DNA of 7,693 nucleotides from Candidatus Omnitrophota bacterium (GCA_023473405.1 JAMCZD010000506.1:1-7693); one strand, 5' to 3'; positions 1 to 6,790 are shown, numbered from the stretch's first letter. Translations and numbers: made by a program. The notes: generated from the sequence alone by a model not told the origin.

Positions 1-1
1 A

Positions 2-580
2 AGTGCCACCAGTGAAACCGGGCCCGGGGCCGTGCATGCCTTGAGGCTGGTCGATCGCGCGTTGAAGGAAGCCGGGCTCGAACCGAACGACATTCAATGC
101 CTGGCCATTGGTTTGGGACCAGGTTCATACACCGGCATCCGTTCCGCGATTGCCCTGGCCCAAGGTTGGCAACTGGCCCGTCCAGTCAAGTTGTTGGGAA
201 TCAGCAGTGTCGAATGTCTGGCAGCCCGGGCGCACGCCAATGGAACCAGAGGACGCGTGCAGATCGTTATTGACGCTCAACGCGATGAATTCTATGTAGC
301 TGCGTATGAAATAGGCAACGTGGACTGGAAACTGGTTGAACCTTTGCACCTTTCGCATCCCGAGCAAATATCCGCTGCCAGCCCGGCTGATGGCTCAATC
401 ATCGGCCCGGACGCATGCCCGGGATTTGCCGGAGGACGCATGGTATTTCCAGAAGCCGGGTTCCTCGGCCGGTTGGCCGCCGGGCGCCGCGACTTTGTTT
501 CCGGGTTCGAGCTTGAACCGATTTACCCGCGTGAAGCAGCCTTTATCAAGGCCCCGCCACCGCGCATATTGCCGCCATGA
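2..580 (+). CDS. tsaB: TsaB, tRNA threonylcarbamoyladenosine (t6A) biosynthesis protein, 5'-truncated by the window edge
   Basis: TsaB is the non-catalytic partner of TsaD (with TsaE) in adding the threonylcarbamoyl group to A37 of ANN-decoding tRNAs in the cytoplasm. The frame is open from base 2, and 192 residues are visible. Family members usually have about 220-235, so roughly the first 40 residues, including the first ASKHA strand, lie outside. A GTG at 32 is only an internal codon: the upstream in-frame residues (SATSETGPGAVHALRLVD) match the segment before the TsaB helix. The signature is GLGPGSYTGIRSAIALAQG near visible residues 38-56, followed by GISSVECLA and VIDAQRDEFYVAAYE. The tail LEPIYPREAAFIK is the usual TsaB ending, so the 3' end is not truncated. 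The TGA stop at 578-580 overlaps the cmr2 start (ATGA). Family assignment is firm; function is inferred from family. Confidence 0.93.
   Translation, partial: SATSETGPGAVHALRLVDRALKEAGLEPNDIQCLAIGLGPGSYTGIRSAIALAQGWQLARPVKLLGISSVECLAARAHANGTRGRVQIVIDAQRDEFYVAAYEIGNVDWKLVEPLHLSHPEQISAASPADGSIIGPDACPGFAGGRMVFPEAGFLGRLAAGRRDFVSGFELEPIYPREAAFIKAPPPRILPP
577..580 (+). promoter_or_regulatory. ATGA stop/start overlap, tsaB to cmr2
   Basis: The cmr2 ATG (577-579) and the tsaB TGA (578-580) share bases. No Shine-Dalgarno-like purine run precedes the ATG; the upstream bases are CCGCGCATATTGCCGCC. Translation of cmr2 probably depends on ribosomes finishing tsaB. A TGA at 532-534 in the cmr2 frame shows that cmr2 cannot extend far upstream. 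Confidence 0.75.
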
Positions 581-2676
581 CGAACTGGGAAAATAAAATA
601 CCCGCCTTCCTGTTGTTCCAAATCAATCCCAGCCGGGATTCTATCCTCGAAGGGCGCACGCTGTCGGAACTATGGAGCGCGAGTTATCTCCTTTCCTGGA
701 TGACGGCCCACGCGATCAAGGCAGTCACCGATCGACTCGGACCGGACAGCATCATTTTCCCATCCTTGCGCGGGAATCCGCTGTATGACTGGTTGCACCG
801 GGAGCAACGACGGCACAGTTCAGTCAAGGGCGAGGATTCTGCGCCAGGCACCGTTGCCGAACAACTCGGTCGCGAGGATGGCCTATATCGGCGGCTGGCT
901 GCCACCCCCTGCCTCCCTGGACGGTTCCTCGCCCTGGTGTCGTCCGAGTTTGATCCAACGCCTGTCCTCGACCAATTCAACCCGGGAAAGGAGGACTCGG
1001 CCTGGCGCCTTGTCTGCCATGCCTGCTGGTCATTCCTCAATGCCGCCAGCCCGTTTACCGCGGCTCAACGGCGGTGTTGGGAGGATCAAATAGCCAATTT
1101 TTGGCGGGTTACATGGCAAATCTGGCCATGGCATGACGTCGATATCGCCCTTGGGTTGTTGGAAAAGACCTGGGCTCAGAATCCCGCCGCCTTGTCCAAA
1201 GCGAAGGCACTCGCCGCAGCGATACCCGCCGAACATCGGGAGGCACGCGGCACTCCGCTTGAACCGGTTTGGGCTTGGAACATCCATTGGCAATTGGCCG
1301 ACCACCGCTTTCGCGCGCGACAGCACACGCACGATTTTTCCGCCAGCCTGGTCAATCCCCGCCTGCCAAACGATTCTCTCTCGGGAAGACCGGAAGCGAT
1401 TGTTGACCAGCCCTGGCTGGATAAAGCCCGGCAATCACTCGAACTCCAGTCTGTTTTCCGGGGTTATACCCGGCTGGGAACCGGCAGCCTGATCAAGCGG
1501 GTTTGGCCGGTTGCGTTTCTCGCCAAGCGAGGTCTGGAAGCGGACCGGTTTGCCGAGATGACCGCGCAAGTGGGTCCGGCCGGTGTCGGGAGCGATTACG
1601 GTTTTCTGGTATTGGATACCGATGCATTCTGTCAATGGATTTTGAACCAAAAATCGCCACTCACCGCCCTGGCTGTTTCCTCGGAAACAGTCCAAAACGT
1701 CGGCGCCGACGCGAAGAACATCGAGGTCGAAAAGCGGCCTGAATCATCATCGCCTCCCTCGGCGCACGCCCGGTTGAAGTGGAGCGAGGCACTGTCGAAT
1801 TTCTCGTTGCACGGAGCTCGGCGCATCGTCGAGCACCATCGGGGGCGATTGGTTTATTCGGGCGGCGATCAATTGTGGGCTGTGCTTCCCGTGGCGGAAG
1901 TGGCGGCCTGCATCCGGGGATTGCGCTTGGCGTTTCAGGGGGCTCGAGAATTGAGCGAGCGTTATCCCCGGCTGTTCAGTCAGGCTGAATCGGGTTGGAT
2001 ACGCTTGGATAATCCCGATCGATGCGAACCAACTGGACCCATGTTGCTGCCCGGGCCCGGGGCGACGTTCTCAGCCGGGTTCGCCTTGGCCGTCCGCCAT
2101 TTGCCAATGTCCGAGGTGGCCTGGGGCGCCCTTGCCGCCCTCGATCGTTCCAAGGCGCGTCCCGTTCGGCGGATGTTGAATCGGCGAACCGGCCAGTTCA
2201 TCGCATATCCGCAGGCCGGATGGGACCGGGATGCCATGACCTTTGTTGCGCTTGAGCCCGGCATCGAATCTCTCTATTGGGGCGCGAAACTCGACTCGCC
2301 GGGAGGCGAGACGTTCCAGTTCGTGCTAAACCTCATCGAGGGTACCTCCAGTCCGGCGCCCGGGAGGACATCGGCGCGGCGTCAGGCGCTGCAAGACCTC
2401 GCGCTCCGGTTGAAACGCTACCCGGTCGAGCAGCCTTTGACTCCCGGTTGGGCGGAAATTGCCCTGCGCGAGCTCGACTGGGCAATCGGCCAACCGGAGT
2501 TCGGCCTCGAGGAGCGCGAACGCAGGCACCTGCTCGAACTCGGACGCCATTACCTCGATCACCTGCTCAACTTCAGCTTTCATGATGACGATGTTACCCA
2601 GCCGGCTCCGCGGCCATTGAGCGATTTCGTGAACCTGTTGCGGTTGATGGTTTTCATCGCACGAGACCACGACTAG
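577..2676 (+). CDS. cmr2: Cmr2 / Cas10 large subunit of type III-B complex, HD-less with GGDQ palm motif
   Basis: This is the large subunit that binds the crRNA 5' end with Cmr3 and, in canonical members, makes cyclic oligoadenylates and cuts ssDNA. At 699 residues it is shorter than Cmr2 proteins with an HD domain (P. furiosus Cmr2 is 871). Residues 11-70 (LLFQINPSRDSIL, then LSELWSASYLLSW, LGPDSIIFPSLRGNPL) align by eye with the first palm domain, which in P. furiosus follows about 215 residues of HD domain. The N-terminal HD region is therefore missing, and the in-frame stop at 532-534 excludes a misplaced start. The second palm has FLVLDTDAF (D347, D349), then FSLHGARRIVEHHRGRLVY-SGGDQLWAVLPV. 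The usual GGDD is G429-G430-D431-Q432. GATFSAGFALAVRHLPMSEV follows, as in the family. No cysteine occurs between C167 and C352, so the family zinc finger is absent. A Ser/Pro-rich linker occupies about 355-393. Subunit identity is secure; loss of activities is inferred. Confidence 0.95.
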   Translation: MTNWENKIPAFLLFQINPSRDSILEGRTLSELWSASYLLSWMTAHAIKAVTDRLGPDSIIFPSLRGNPLYDWLHREQRRHSSVKGEDSAPGTVAEQLGREDGLYRRLAATPCLPGRFLALVSSEFDPTPVLDQFNPGKEDSAWRLVCHACWSFLNAASPFTAAQRRCWEDQIANFWRVTWQIWPWHDVDIALGLLEKTWAQNPAALSKAKALAAAIPAEHREARGTPLEPVWAWNIHWQLADHRFRARQHTHDFSASLVNPRLPNDSLSGRPEAIVDQPWLDKARQSLELQSVFRGYTRLGTGSLIKRVWPVAFLAKRGLEADRFAEMTAQVGPAGVGSDYGFLVLDTDAFCQWILNQKSPLTALAVSSETVQNVGADAKNIEVEKRPESSSPPSAHARLKWSEALSNFSLHGARRIVEHHRGRLVYSGGDQLWAVLPVAEVAACIRGLRLAFQGARELSERYPRLFSQAESGWIRLDNPDRCEPTGPMLLPGPGATFSAGFALAVRHLPMSEVAWGALAALDRSKARPVRRMLNRRTGQFIAYPQAGWDRDAMTFVALEPGIESLYWGAKLDSPGGETFQFVLNLIEGTSSPAPGRTSARRQALQDLALRLKRYPVEQPLTPGWAEIALRELDWAIGQPEFGLEERERRHLLELGRHYLDHLLNFSFHDDDVTQPAPRPLSDFVNLLRLMVFIARDHD
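1671..1692 (+). repeat. Short inverted repeat (hairpin) inside cmr2
   Basis: CTGTTTCC (1673-1680) and GGAAACAG (1683-1690) are perfect reverse complements separated by TC. A G-T and a G-C pair at 1672/1691 and 1671/1692 extend the stem. It lies in the coding region of the palm-2 linker, at about residues 365-372. No T-run follows, so it is not an intrinsic terminator. A role is unproven and it may be chance. Confidence 0.5.
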
Positions 2677-2678
2677 CC

Positions 2679-4046
2679 ATGCGCATCTACCAGATCAGCC
2701 CTCAAGATGTCCTCGCCTTCCGGCGCCGTTACACCGAATCAGTCCTCGGGTCCCGGGCGCGCGCGGCTCGATGGCTTTCGCCTTCGATAGTTTTTGATGC
2801 CCTTCACGCCTCGCTGCATCGCGCCTTCCCCCAAGTCGAGCTCTGGGAACGCCTGCATGCCACCGGGAAAAACGGACATTACCCGAATCGCGAGGAGAAC
2901 TCGCAGCGGTTCGGTTCCCTGAAAACCGCCGGGCCATTTCCCATCCAACAAAGCGGGGCCATATCACGCTGGTTGTTTCCCGGTCCCGGTGATGCCGTTA
3001 TTGGTCTTGAGGGGCAGTTGGGTGCTTTGTTGCCGCTGAAAAATGCGGGGGAGCGACATAACTTGCCGCCCCAGCTCCGATTCTTGTTAGGGCATCCTTT
3101 CCCGCTCGATCGCGAACAGCCCGCCCTTTGGTGGTCCAAGGCCGCGATGGAGTCCTGGCTGGCAAACCGGGCGCCTGATCCGGGCGAGACTTGGTTCGAG
3201 CACGAACTGTTCACCGTTGAACCGGGGCGCAGGTTCGGCGCACGTCATGGTTTGACTGAGGCGGCGAATCCCGATGTGTCCTGGCAGGTGCGTCTGGGCG
3301 AGAATGTCACCCTTGGCGCCCTTGCCTCGCTTCCCCTGCGCGAGCCTCGCGAGGCCGAGGGCATGGAGAAGCTCTTCCCGGCTCAAACCGGCGGCCTGGT
3401 CCTGGGCGGACAGCAACGAACCAGCCGGATTCGGAAACTGCCGGCGTTGCCCTTGGAGGCATTGCTGCCCATGAGCGCGCCGGTCGTGGACGGGCGGTTA
3501 AAATGGATGCTGCTTTCACCGGCAGTTTTCCCCGCCATGGAAAGCCGTGCCGATGGCGCTATTCATGGCCATCCGGGCGGATGGCTGCCCAACTGGGTTT
3601 GTCCCGCCCCTTTTCTCGACAGCCATACCAATCGAATGATCGAGCCCGGGCAGGTGCTGCTTCGGAAAGGCGACGTCGGCCGCCAACCGGGTGAACCGCG
3701 CGACCAATGGCGCCGGCGCGTTCGATCGTTCGAGTTCATCGAATGCCGTCTGGTGGCGGCCTGTGTTCCGGAGCCGATGATCATTGGGGGCTGGAGCGAG
3801 AATCGACATCTCCTGATCAACGCCCCAAACGTGACGCCCAGCCCCAAGGACTCTTACCTCGCGGTTCCGCCCGGAGCCGTTTATTACTTCGAAGGGCCGG
3901 GCGCGGCGGAGTTGTCAGATGCCCTGGCCTGGCATGGAGCGGAGCGCGAGGGCATCAAAGACATTCATAACCGCCGCAGCACTCGATTTGGCGAAAAGGG
4001 GTTCGGCCTGGGCGTCTGCGGTTCATGGAAGTTTTATGGTGATTAG
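2679..4046 (+). CDS. cmr3: Cmr3, RAMP (Cas5-like) subunit of type III-B complex
   Basis: Cmr3 pairs with Cmr2 and holds the 8-nt 5' tag of the crRNA. The protein has 455 residues, somewhat long for the family. The N-terminus IYQISPQDVLAFRR (3-16) is the first RAMP strand, corresponding to the usual 'I.PLDVLFFRD'. WLSPSIVFDALHASLH (32-47) matches the family segment 'PPPSTLAGALR'. Residues about 174-195 (EHELFTVEPGRRFGARHGLTEA) match the central Cmr3 segment that normally reads like 'RVGI..D..TR.a.eG'. The C-terminus GFGLGVCGSW (441-450) is the RAMP glycine-rich loop. The ATG lies 2 bases after the cmr2 stop, with no clear ribosome-binding site, which suggests translational coupling. No catalytic role is expected. 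Identification rests on these motifs and the fixed place in the operon. Confidence 0.92.
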   Translation: MRIYQISPQDVLAFRRRYTESVLGSRARAARWLSPSIVFDALHASLHRAFPQVELWERLHATGKNGHYPNREENSQRFGSLKTAGPFPIQQSGAISRWLFPGPGDAVIGLEGQLGALLPLKNAGERHNLPPQLRFLLGHPFPLDREQPALWWSKAAMESWLANRAPDPGETWFEHELFTVEPGRRFGARHGLTEAANPDVSWQVRLGENVTLGALASLPLREPREAEGMEKLFPAQTGGLVLGGQQRTSRIRKLPALPLEALLPMSAPVVDGRLKWMLLSPAVFPAMESRADGAIHGHPGGWLPNWVCPAPFLDSHTNRMIEPGQVLLRKGDVGRQPGEPRDQWRRRVRSFEFIECRLVAACVPEPMIIGGWSENRHLLINAPNVTPSPKDSYLAVPPGAVYYFEGPGAAELSDALAWHGAEREGIKDIHNRRSTRFGEKGFGLGVCGSWKFYGD

Positions 4047-4114
4047 CCTGTTGCCGCTTGATATGCTCCGGGAATGCAATGCAACGGCTCCGATGAGTAA
4101 CTCGATTCTATAAC
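4047..4114 (+). other. 68-base intergenic gap between cmr3 and cmr4
   Basis: This is the only non-coding gap longer than 12 bases in the window. I see no Shine-Dalgarno sequence before the cmr4 ATG; the preceding bases are ACTCGATTCTATAAC. There is no convincing promoter and no terminator. A weak 5-bp pairing GTTGC/GCAAC with a loop of about 25 bases is possible. It may be a leader that tunes cmr4 expression, since Cmr4 is needed in several copies per complex, but nothing in the sequence proves this. Confidence 0.5.
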
Positions 4115-5080
4115 ATGCGCCAAAAAATACTCTACCTCTTCACCCGCACCCCGCTGCATATTGGCGCCGGCCTGTCCTCCGGTCTAATCGATCATCCGGT
4201 CCTGCGGGAGCGCCACACCGCTTTGCCCATCATTCCCGGTTCCACCTTGAAAGGCGCATTTGCCGGGCAGTGGACCGAGCCCGCTCCGGCTCCAAGCGGC
4301 GGAGGCAAAACCATCGCAGGCTCACCACGACAAGCCGAAGGGACGTGGCTGTTCGGGGCCGCCGCCGGCGATGAAACCGGCTCCTCCCCGGGCGCCCTTC
4401 AATTCTCCGAAGCCAAACTGCTCGCCTTTCCCATCCGATCGGCTCGAGGCGGTTTTGGCTGGATAACCTCACCGCTCGTTCTGCAACGGTTCGCCCGGGA
4501 CGGCGGCATGAAAGGTTATAAAGAGGACGGGCAGCCTGATTATAACTTCTTGCCTAAAGGCGAACTGCGTGAGGACCAGGCCTTGTTCTCCAAGACCGGG
4601 CCGCTGTCGATTAGTGACCGGGTTGTATTCGAGGAGTATGCATTCAACTATGCCGGTGAGTTGCCGGGAAGCGCCGGACAAACTCCGGGCCTGGCCGATC
4701 ACCTGCGCGCTGTCCTGCCTAGAGACCCGGTATGGAGCGAGGTTTCAAACCGGCTCGCCGTCGTCAACGATGGCATCCTGTGTTACTTCAGCCAAACCGC
4801 CTGTGAATTCGTCCAGCACGCCTCGATAGACAAAGCCCTGGGCATTACTCAGCCGGGCGGCGTCTTCAGCCAGGAGAATGTCCCCGGTGAGACCATGTTC
4901 TATGCCTGCCTGAACTGCTTCGATGAACGCGGCCATAACCAGCCCAAAGACCAACCACGTCCCCCCGATGAAGCGTTTTCCGCCAAGCTCCTCGACCGGG
5001 GTAATCTCCTCCAGTTCGGCGCCGACGCCAGTACCGGTCTCGGGTATTGCACGGTCGAGCTCAAGGATTCGGTGCGGTAG
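4115..5080 (+). CDS. cmr4: Cmr4, Cas7-like backbone RNase of type III-B complex
   Basis: Cmr4 polymerises along the crRNA and cuts the bound target RNA at 6-nt intervals. The protein has 321 residues, normal for the family. The N-terminus LYLFTRTPLHIGAG (6-19) and GLIDHPVLRERHT (23-35) carry the family's catalytic aspartate, D26, at the same number as in P. furiosus Cmr4. H15 is also kept. IPGSTLKGAF (40-49) is the RAMP motif around the crRNA-binding region. SDRVVFEEYAF corresponds to the thumb region. FGADASTGLGYCTVEL (301-316) is the C-terminal glycine-rich loop. The chosen ATG gives the correct N-terminal spacing to D26. Target RNA cleavage is therefore expected to be intact, unlike the apparent state of the large subunit. 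The gene follows the 68-base gap and is 9 bases from cmr5. Confidence 0.96.
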   Translation: MRQKILYLFTRTPLHIGAGLSSGLIDHPVLRERHTALPIIPGSTLKGAFAGQWTEPAPAPSGGGKTIAGSPRQAEGTWLFGAAAGDETGSSPGALQFSEAKLLAFPIRSARGGFGWITSPLVLQRFARDGGMKGYKEDGQPDYNFLPKGELREDQALFSKTGPLSISDRVVFEEYAFNYAGELPGSAGQTPGLADHLRAVLPRDPVWSEVSNRLAVVNDGILCYFSQTACEFVQHASIDKALGITQPGGVFSQENVPGETMFYACLNCFDERGHNQPKDQPRPPDEAFSAKLLDRGNLLQFGADASTGLGYCTVELKDSVR

Positions 5081-5089
5081 CTGATTCTC

Positions 5090-5467
5090 ATGAAAAACCT
5101 TGACCAGATTCGCGCCCGGCAAGCCCTCAACTTTTGGGCGAACACCCGCAACGAGGAAATCAAGGGAGACAACTGCGCCCAGATACTCCGCGAGGTGTCT
5201 TTCTCCCTTCTGAACAACGGCCTGCTGGCCGCCATCGCATTTGCCAGGGACAAGAGCTCGATCGATCACCGCGGCGGGCACGAGGAACTGGTCCTTGAAG
5301 TTGGGCGGTATCTGGCGTCGAAAGAACGAGCCTTATTGCCGTTCCCGGTTCATACCACCGATGACCTGGTCCGCGGCTTGACCGGGCATCCTTCCACGCT
5401 CCTGCAATCGGCCACCCTCGAGGCAGTCGCTTATCTCGGTTACCTGAACCGGTTCCGGTCCAGGTAA
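5090..5467 (+). CDS. cmr5: Cmr5, small (Cas11-type) subunit of type III-B complex
   Basis: Cmr5 is a small all-helical protein that forms the inner filament next to the Cmr4 backbone and stabilises target RNA binding. At 125 residues it has the family length. The start NLDQIRARQALNFWANTR (3-20) matches the Cmr5 opening 'tLDQ.RA..A'. FSLLNNGLLAAIAFARDK (37-54) is the conserved 'NGLgqalAF' helix. The end ATLEAVAYLGYLNRF (108-122) is the usual 'A.ealafl.wLkrfA' helix. The ATG lies 9 bases after the cmr4 stop and has no purine-rich ribosome-binding site. No catalytic function is expected. Cmr5 families are short and divergent, but the motifs and position agree. Confidence 0.94.
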   Translation: MKNLDQIRARQALNFWANTRNEEIKGDNCAQILREVSFSLLNNGLLAAIAFARDKSSIDHRGGHEELVLEVGRYLASKERALLPFPVHTTDDLVRGLTGHPSTLLQSATLEAVAYLGYLNRFRSR

Positions 5468-5479
5468 ACCCACTTTCTT

Positions 5480-6790
5480 ATGCCCTTGTTGATGGCAAGC
5501 GATACCCGCATGGTTCTCGGCGAAAACGCGCCCTTGTGCGAATCCCGCTCATTGTTGCTGGATCGGCTTGCGCTTGCTCGATCCGATCCGAAAGCTCGCC
5601 GCGCGCTCGAGGAACAGGTATTCGCCAAACCGGCATTGGGCTTCAAGCTATTGGCCTGGCGCGACTTGCTGTTGAACCAACTTCCCATCAAACCCGAGGA
5701 TCTGCTTTTTGGCGGGTTGCAAGGGCGTTTGCTTCTCCACACCCAAACTGGTCCGCTTGAACAGGCCGGTTTATGCCTTGATCGCCACACCGGTGTTCCT
5801 TTCATTCCCGGCAGCGCCATCAAGGGTTGCGCTCGAGACTATGCCATCGAACTCCTGCGCCAGGCTTCGGCGCAGGAGGTCAAGGTCGAACGGCTGGTCG
5901 AGACCGCGTTGGTCTTTGGTTGGTCAGCGTCCGATTGGCATCCGGACTCGGACCTGGCTTGGGCTTGCCAGCCGGCAGCGGAGCGCGTCTTGGCGTTGGG
6001 GCAAGAGCGGCTTTGGCGGATTTTCTTTCCCCATGAGGATTTTGGTTTGGACCGCTGGCGGGCGAGGCTGGGGCGGTGCCGCGGCCAAGTCCATTTCTTA
6101 CCCGCTTATCCATGGGAACTGCCCGGCAATGACTTGGAATTGGAGGTGGCGGACAGTCATCACCCCTCCTATTACCGCAGCGACAAGGACTATATTGACG
6201 CCCTCGATGTGGAAGAACCGGTTCCGCAGTTTTTTCCCGCCGTGGCGCCGGGCATCCTTTTCACTTTCATCATTCTGGGCAACAGCGCCTGGCGGCCGGC
6301 GGCACGAAGCTGGTTGCAGGCCGGGTTGGCTACCCTCGGATTAGGCACGAAAAAATCCGCAGGCTACGGCTGGTTCGACACCTCGGAGGCGCTGCAGCTA
6401 ACCTGGCAAACCAAGCTCTCCCAACAGCAGCAAACCGAACGCAAACGCCGCCAGTTCGAGCGCGAAACGCAGTTGCGAAAAGAACAGGTCGAAGCCAAAC
6501 GCAGGGCCGATGAAGCGTTTACCCAGGCCATGGAAAAGATGTCCCCTGAGGAACAGGAGGACTTCAAAATGTCCCGTCTCACCGATGACCAGTTCCGCAG
6601 CAAGCTCCAAAACTTCGCCCGCGGCCTGAGTGCCGCCGAACAGCTCGTCGTGATTCGCGCCTTGCGCGGTCCCCGCCTCGGTTTCTGGGAAGACCTCAAG
6701 CAACGCGCCCGGCGCGGCGGCCAATGGGCCCAAGTGGAGCAGGCCATTCGCGCCGCCGCGAAAAAGGCCGGGCTGGGAAAGATGCCGTGA
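5480..6790 (+). CDS. cmr6: Cmr6, Cas7-like RAMP subunit of type III-B complex with long C-terminal coiled-coil extension
   Basis: Cmr6 caps the backbone near the 3' end of the crRNA next to Cmr1. The protein has 436 residues; I expect roughly 250-350 for the family. The RAMP core covers about 70-305. It contains GVPFIPGSAIKGCARDYA (105-122); GQVHFLPAYPW (202-212); the Cmr6 hallmark SHHPSYY (226-232) followed by VEEPVPQFFPAVAPG (244-258); and the glycine-rich loop GLGTKKSAGYGWF (287-299). After about residue 306 comes an extension: a charged, Gln/Arg/Glu-rich segment (312-353, with QQQQTERKRRQFERE) that looks like a coiled coil, then a helical, basic region to 436. ATG 5480 is 12 bases after the cmr5 stop; a second ATG at 5492 is an equally possible start. 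The stop overlaps the cmr1 GTG. Confidence 0.94.
   Translation: MPLLMASDTRMVLGENAPLCESRSLLLDRLALARSDPKARRALEEQVFAKPALGFKLLAWRDLLLNQLPIKPEDLLFGGLQGRLLLHTQTGPLEQAGLCLDRHTGVPFIPGSAIKGCARDYAIELLRQASAQEVKVERLVETALVFGWSASDWHPDSDLAWACQPAAERVLALGQERLWRIFFPHEDFGLDRWRARLGRCRGQVHFLPAYPWELPGNDLELEVADSHHPSYYRSDKDYIDALDVEEPVPQFFPAVAPGILFTFIILGNSAWRPAARSWLQAGLATLGLGTKKSAGYGWFDTSEALQLTWQTKLSQQQQTERKRRQFERETQLRKEQVEAKRRADEAFTQAMEKMSPEEQEDFKMSRLTDDQFRSKLQNFARGLSAAEQLVVIRALRGPRLGFWEDLKQRARRGGQWAQVEQAIRAAAKKAGLGKMP
6395..6787 (+). other. C-terminal extension of Cmr6 (coiled coil plus helical region)
   Basis: This encodes Cmr6 residues 306-436, beyond the glycine-rich loop where the RAMP fold normally ends. The first 40 or so residues are rich in Q, R, K and E with regular alanines, as in a coiled coil. 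The rest (MSPEEQEDFKMSRLTDDQF, then LSAAEQLVVIRALRGP and WAQVEQAIRAAAKKAG) looks helical and basic. It may contact nucleic acid or another subunit. I do not recognise it as a named domain. Confidence 0.65.
6787..6790 (+). promoter_or_regulatory. GTGA stop/start overlap, cmr6 to cmr1
   Basis: The cmr1 GTG start (6787-6789) overlaps the cmr6 TGA (6788-6790). No nearby in-frame ATG fits the Cmr1 N-terminus better. The overlap suggests translational coupling of the two neighbouring cap subunits. Confidence 0.65.

Noticed and set aside
1015..1026. C147-H-A-C150 in Cmr2 as half of a zinc finger
   Set aside because: There is no second CxxC before residue 352, and the sequence looks like part of a helix.
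1132..1137. His-Asp pair (H186-D187) in Cmr2 as a possible HD nuclease site
   Set aside because: It lies well after the palm-1 opening, in WPWHDVD, without the other metal-binding residues or position of the HD domain.
20..2064. CGGGCCCGGGG present near 20-30 and again near 2051-2061
   Set aside because: It is a short GC-only palindromic string, likely chance in GC-rich DNA, with no shared flanks.
4058..4114. TTGATA and TATAAC as -35 and -10 boxes upstream of cmr4
   Set aside because: They are about 45 bases apart, and the TATAAC touches the ATG, so they cannot form a normal promoter for cmr4.
4745..5281. 178-residue minus-strand frame across cmr4 and cmr5
   Set aside because: It overlaps two well-supported genes and has no recognisable domain.
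5709..6344. 211-residue plus-strand frame in another phase of cmr6
   Set aside because: It is rich in Arg, Trp and Pro as shadow frames are, while the cmr6 phase carries RAMP motifs through the whole stretch.
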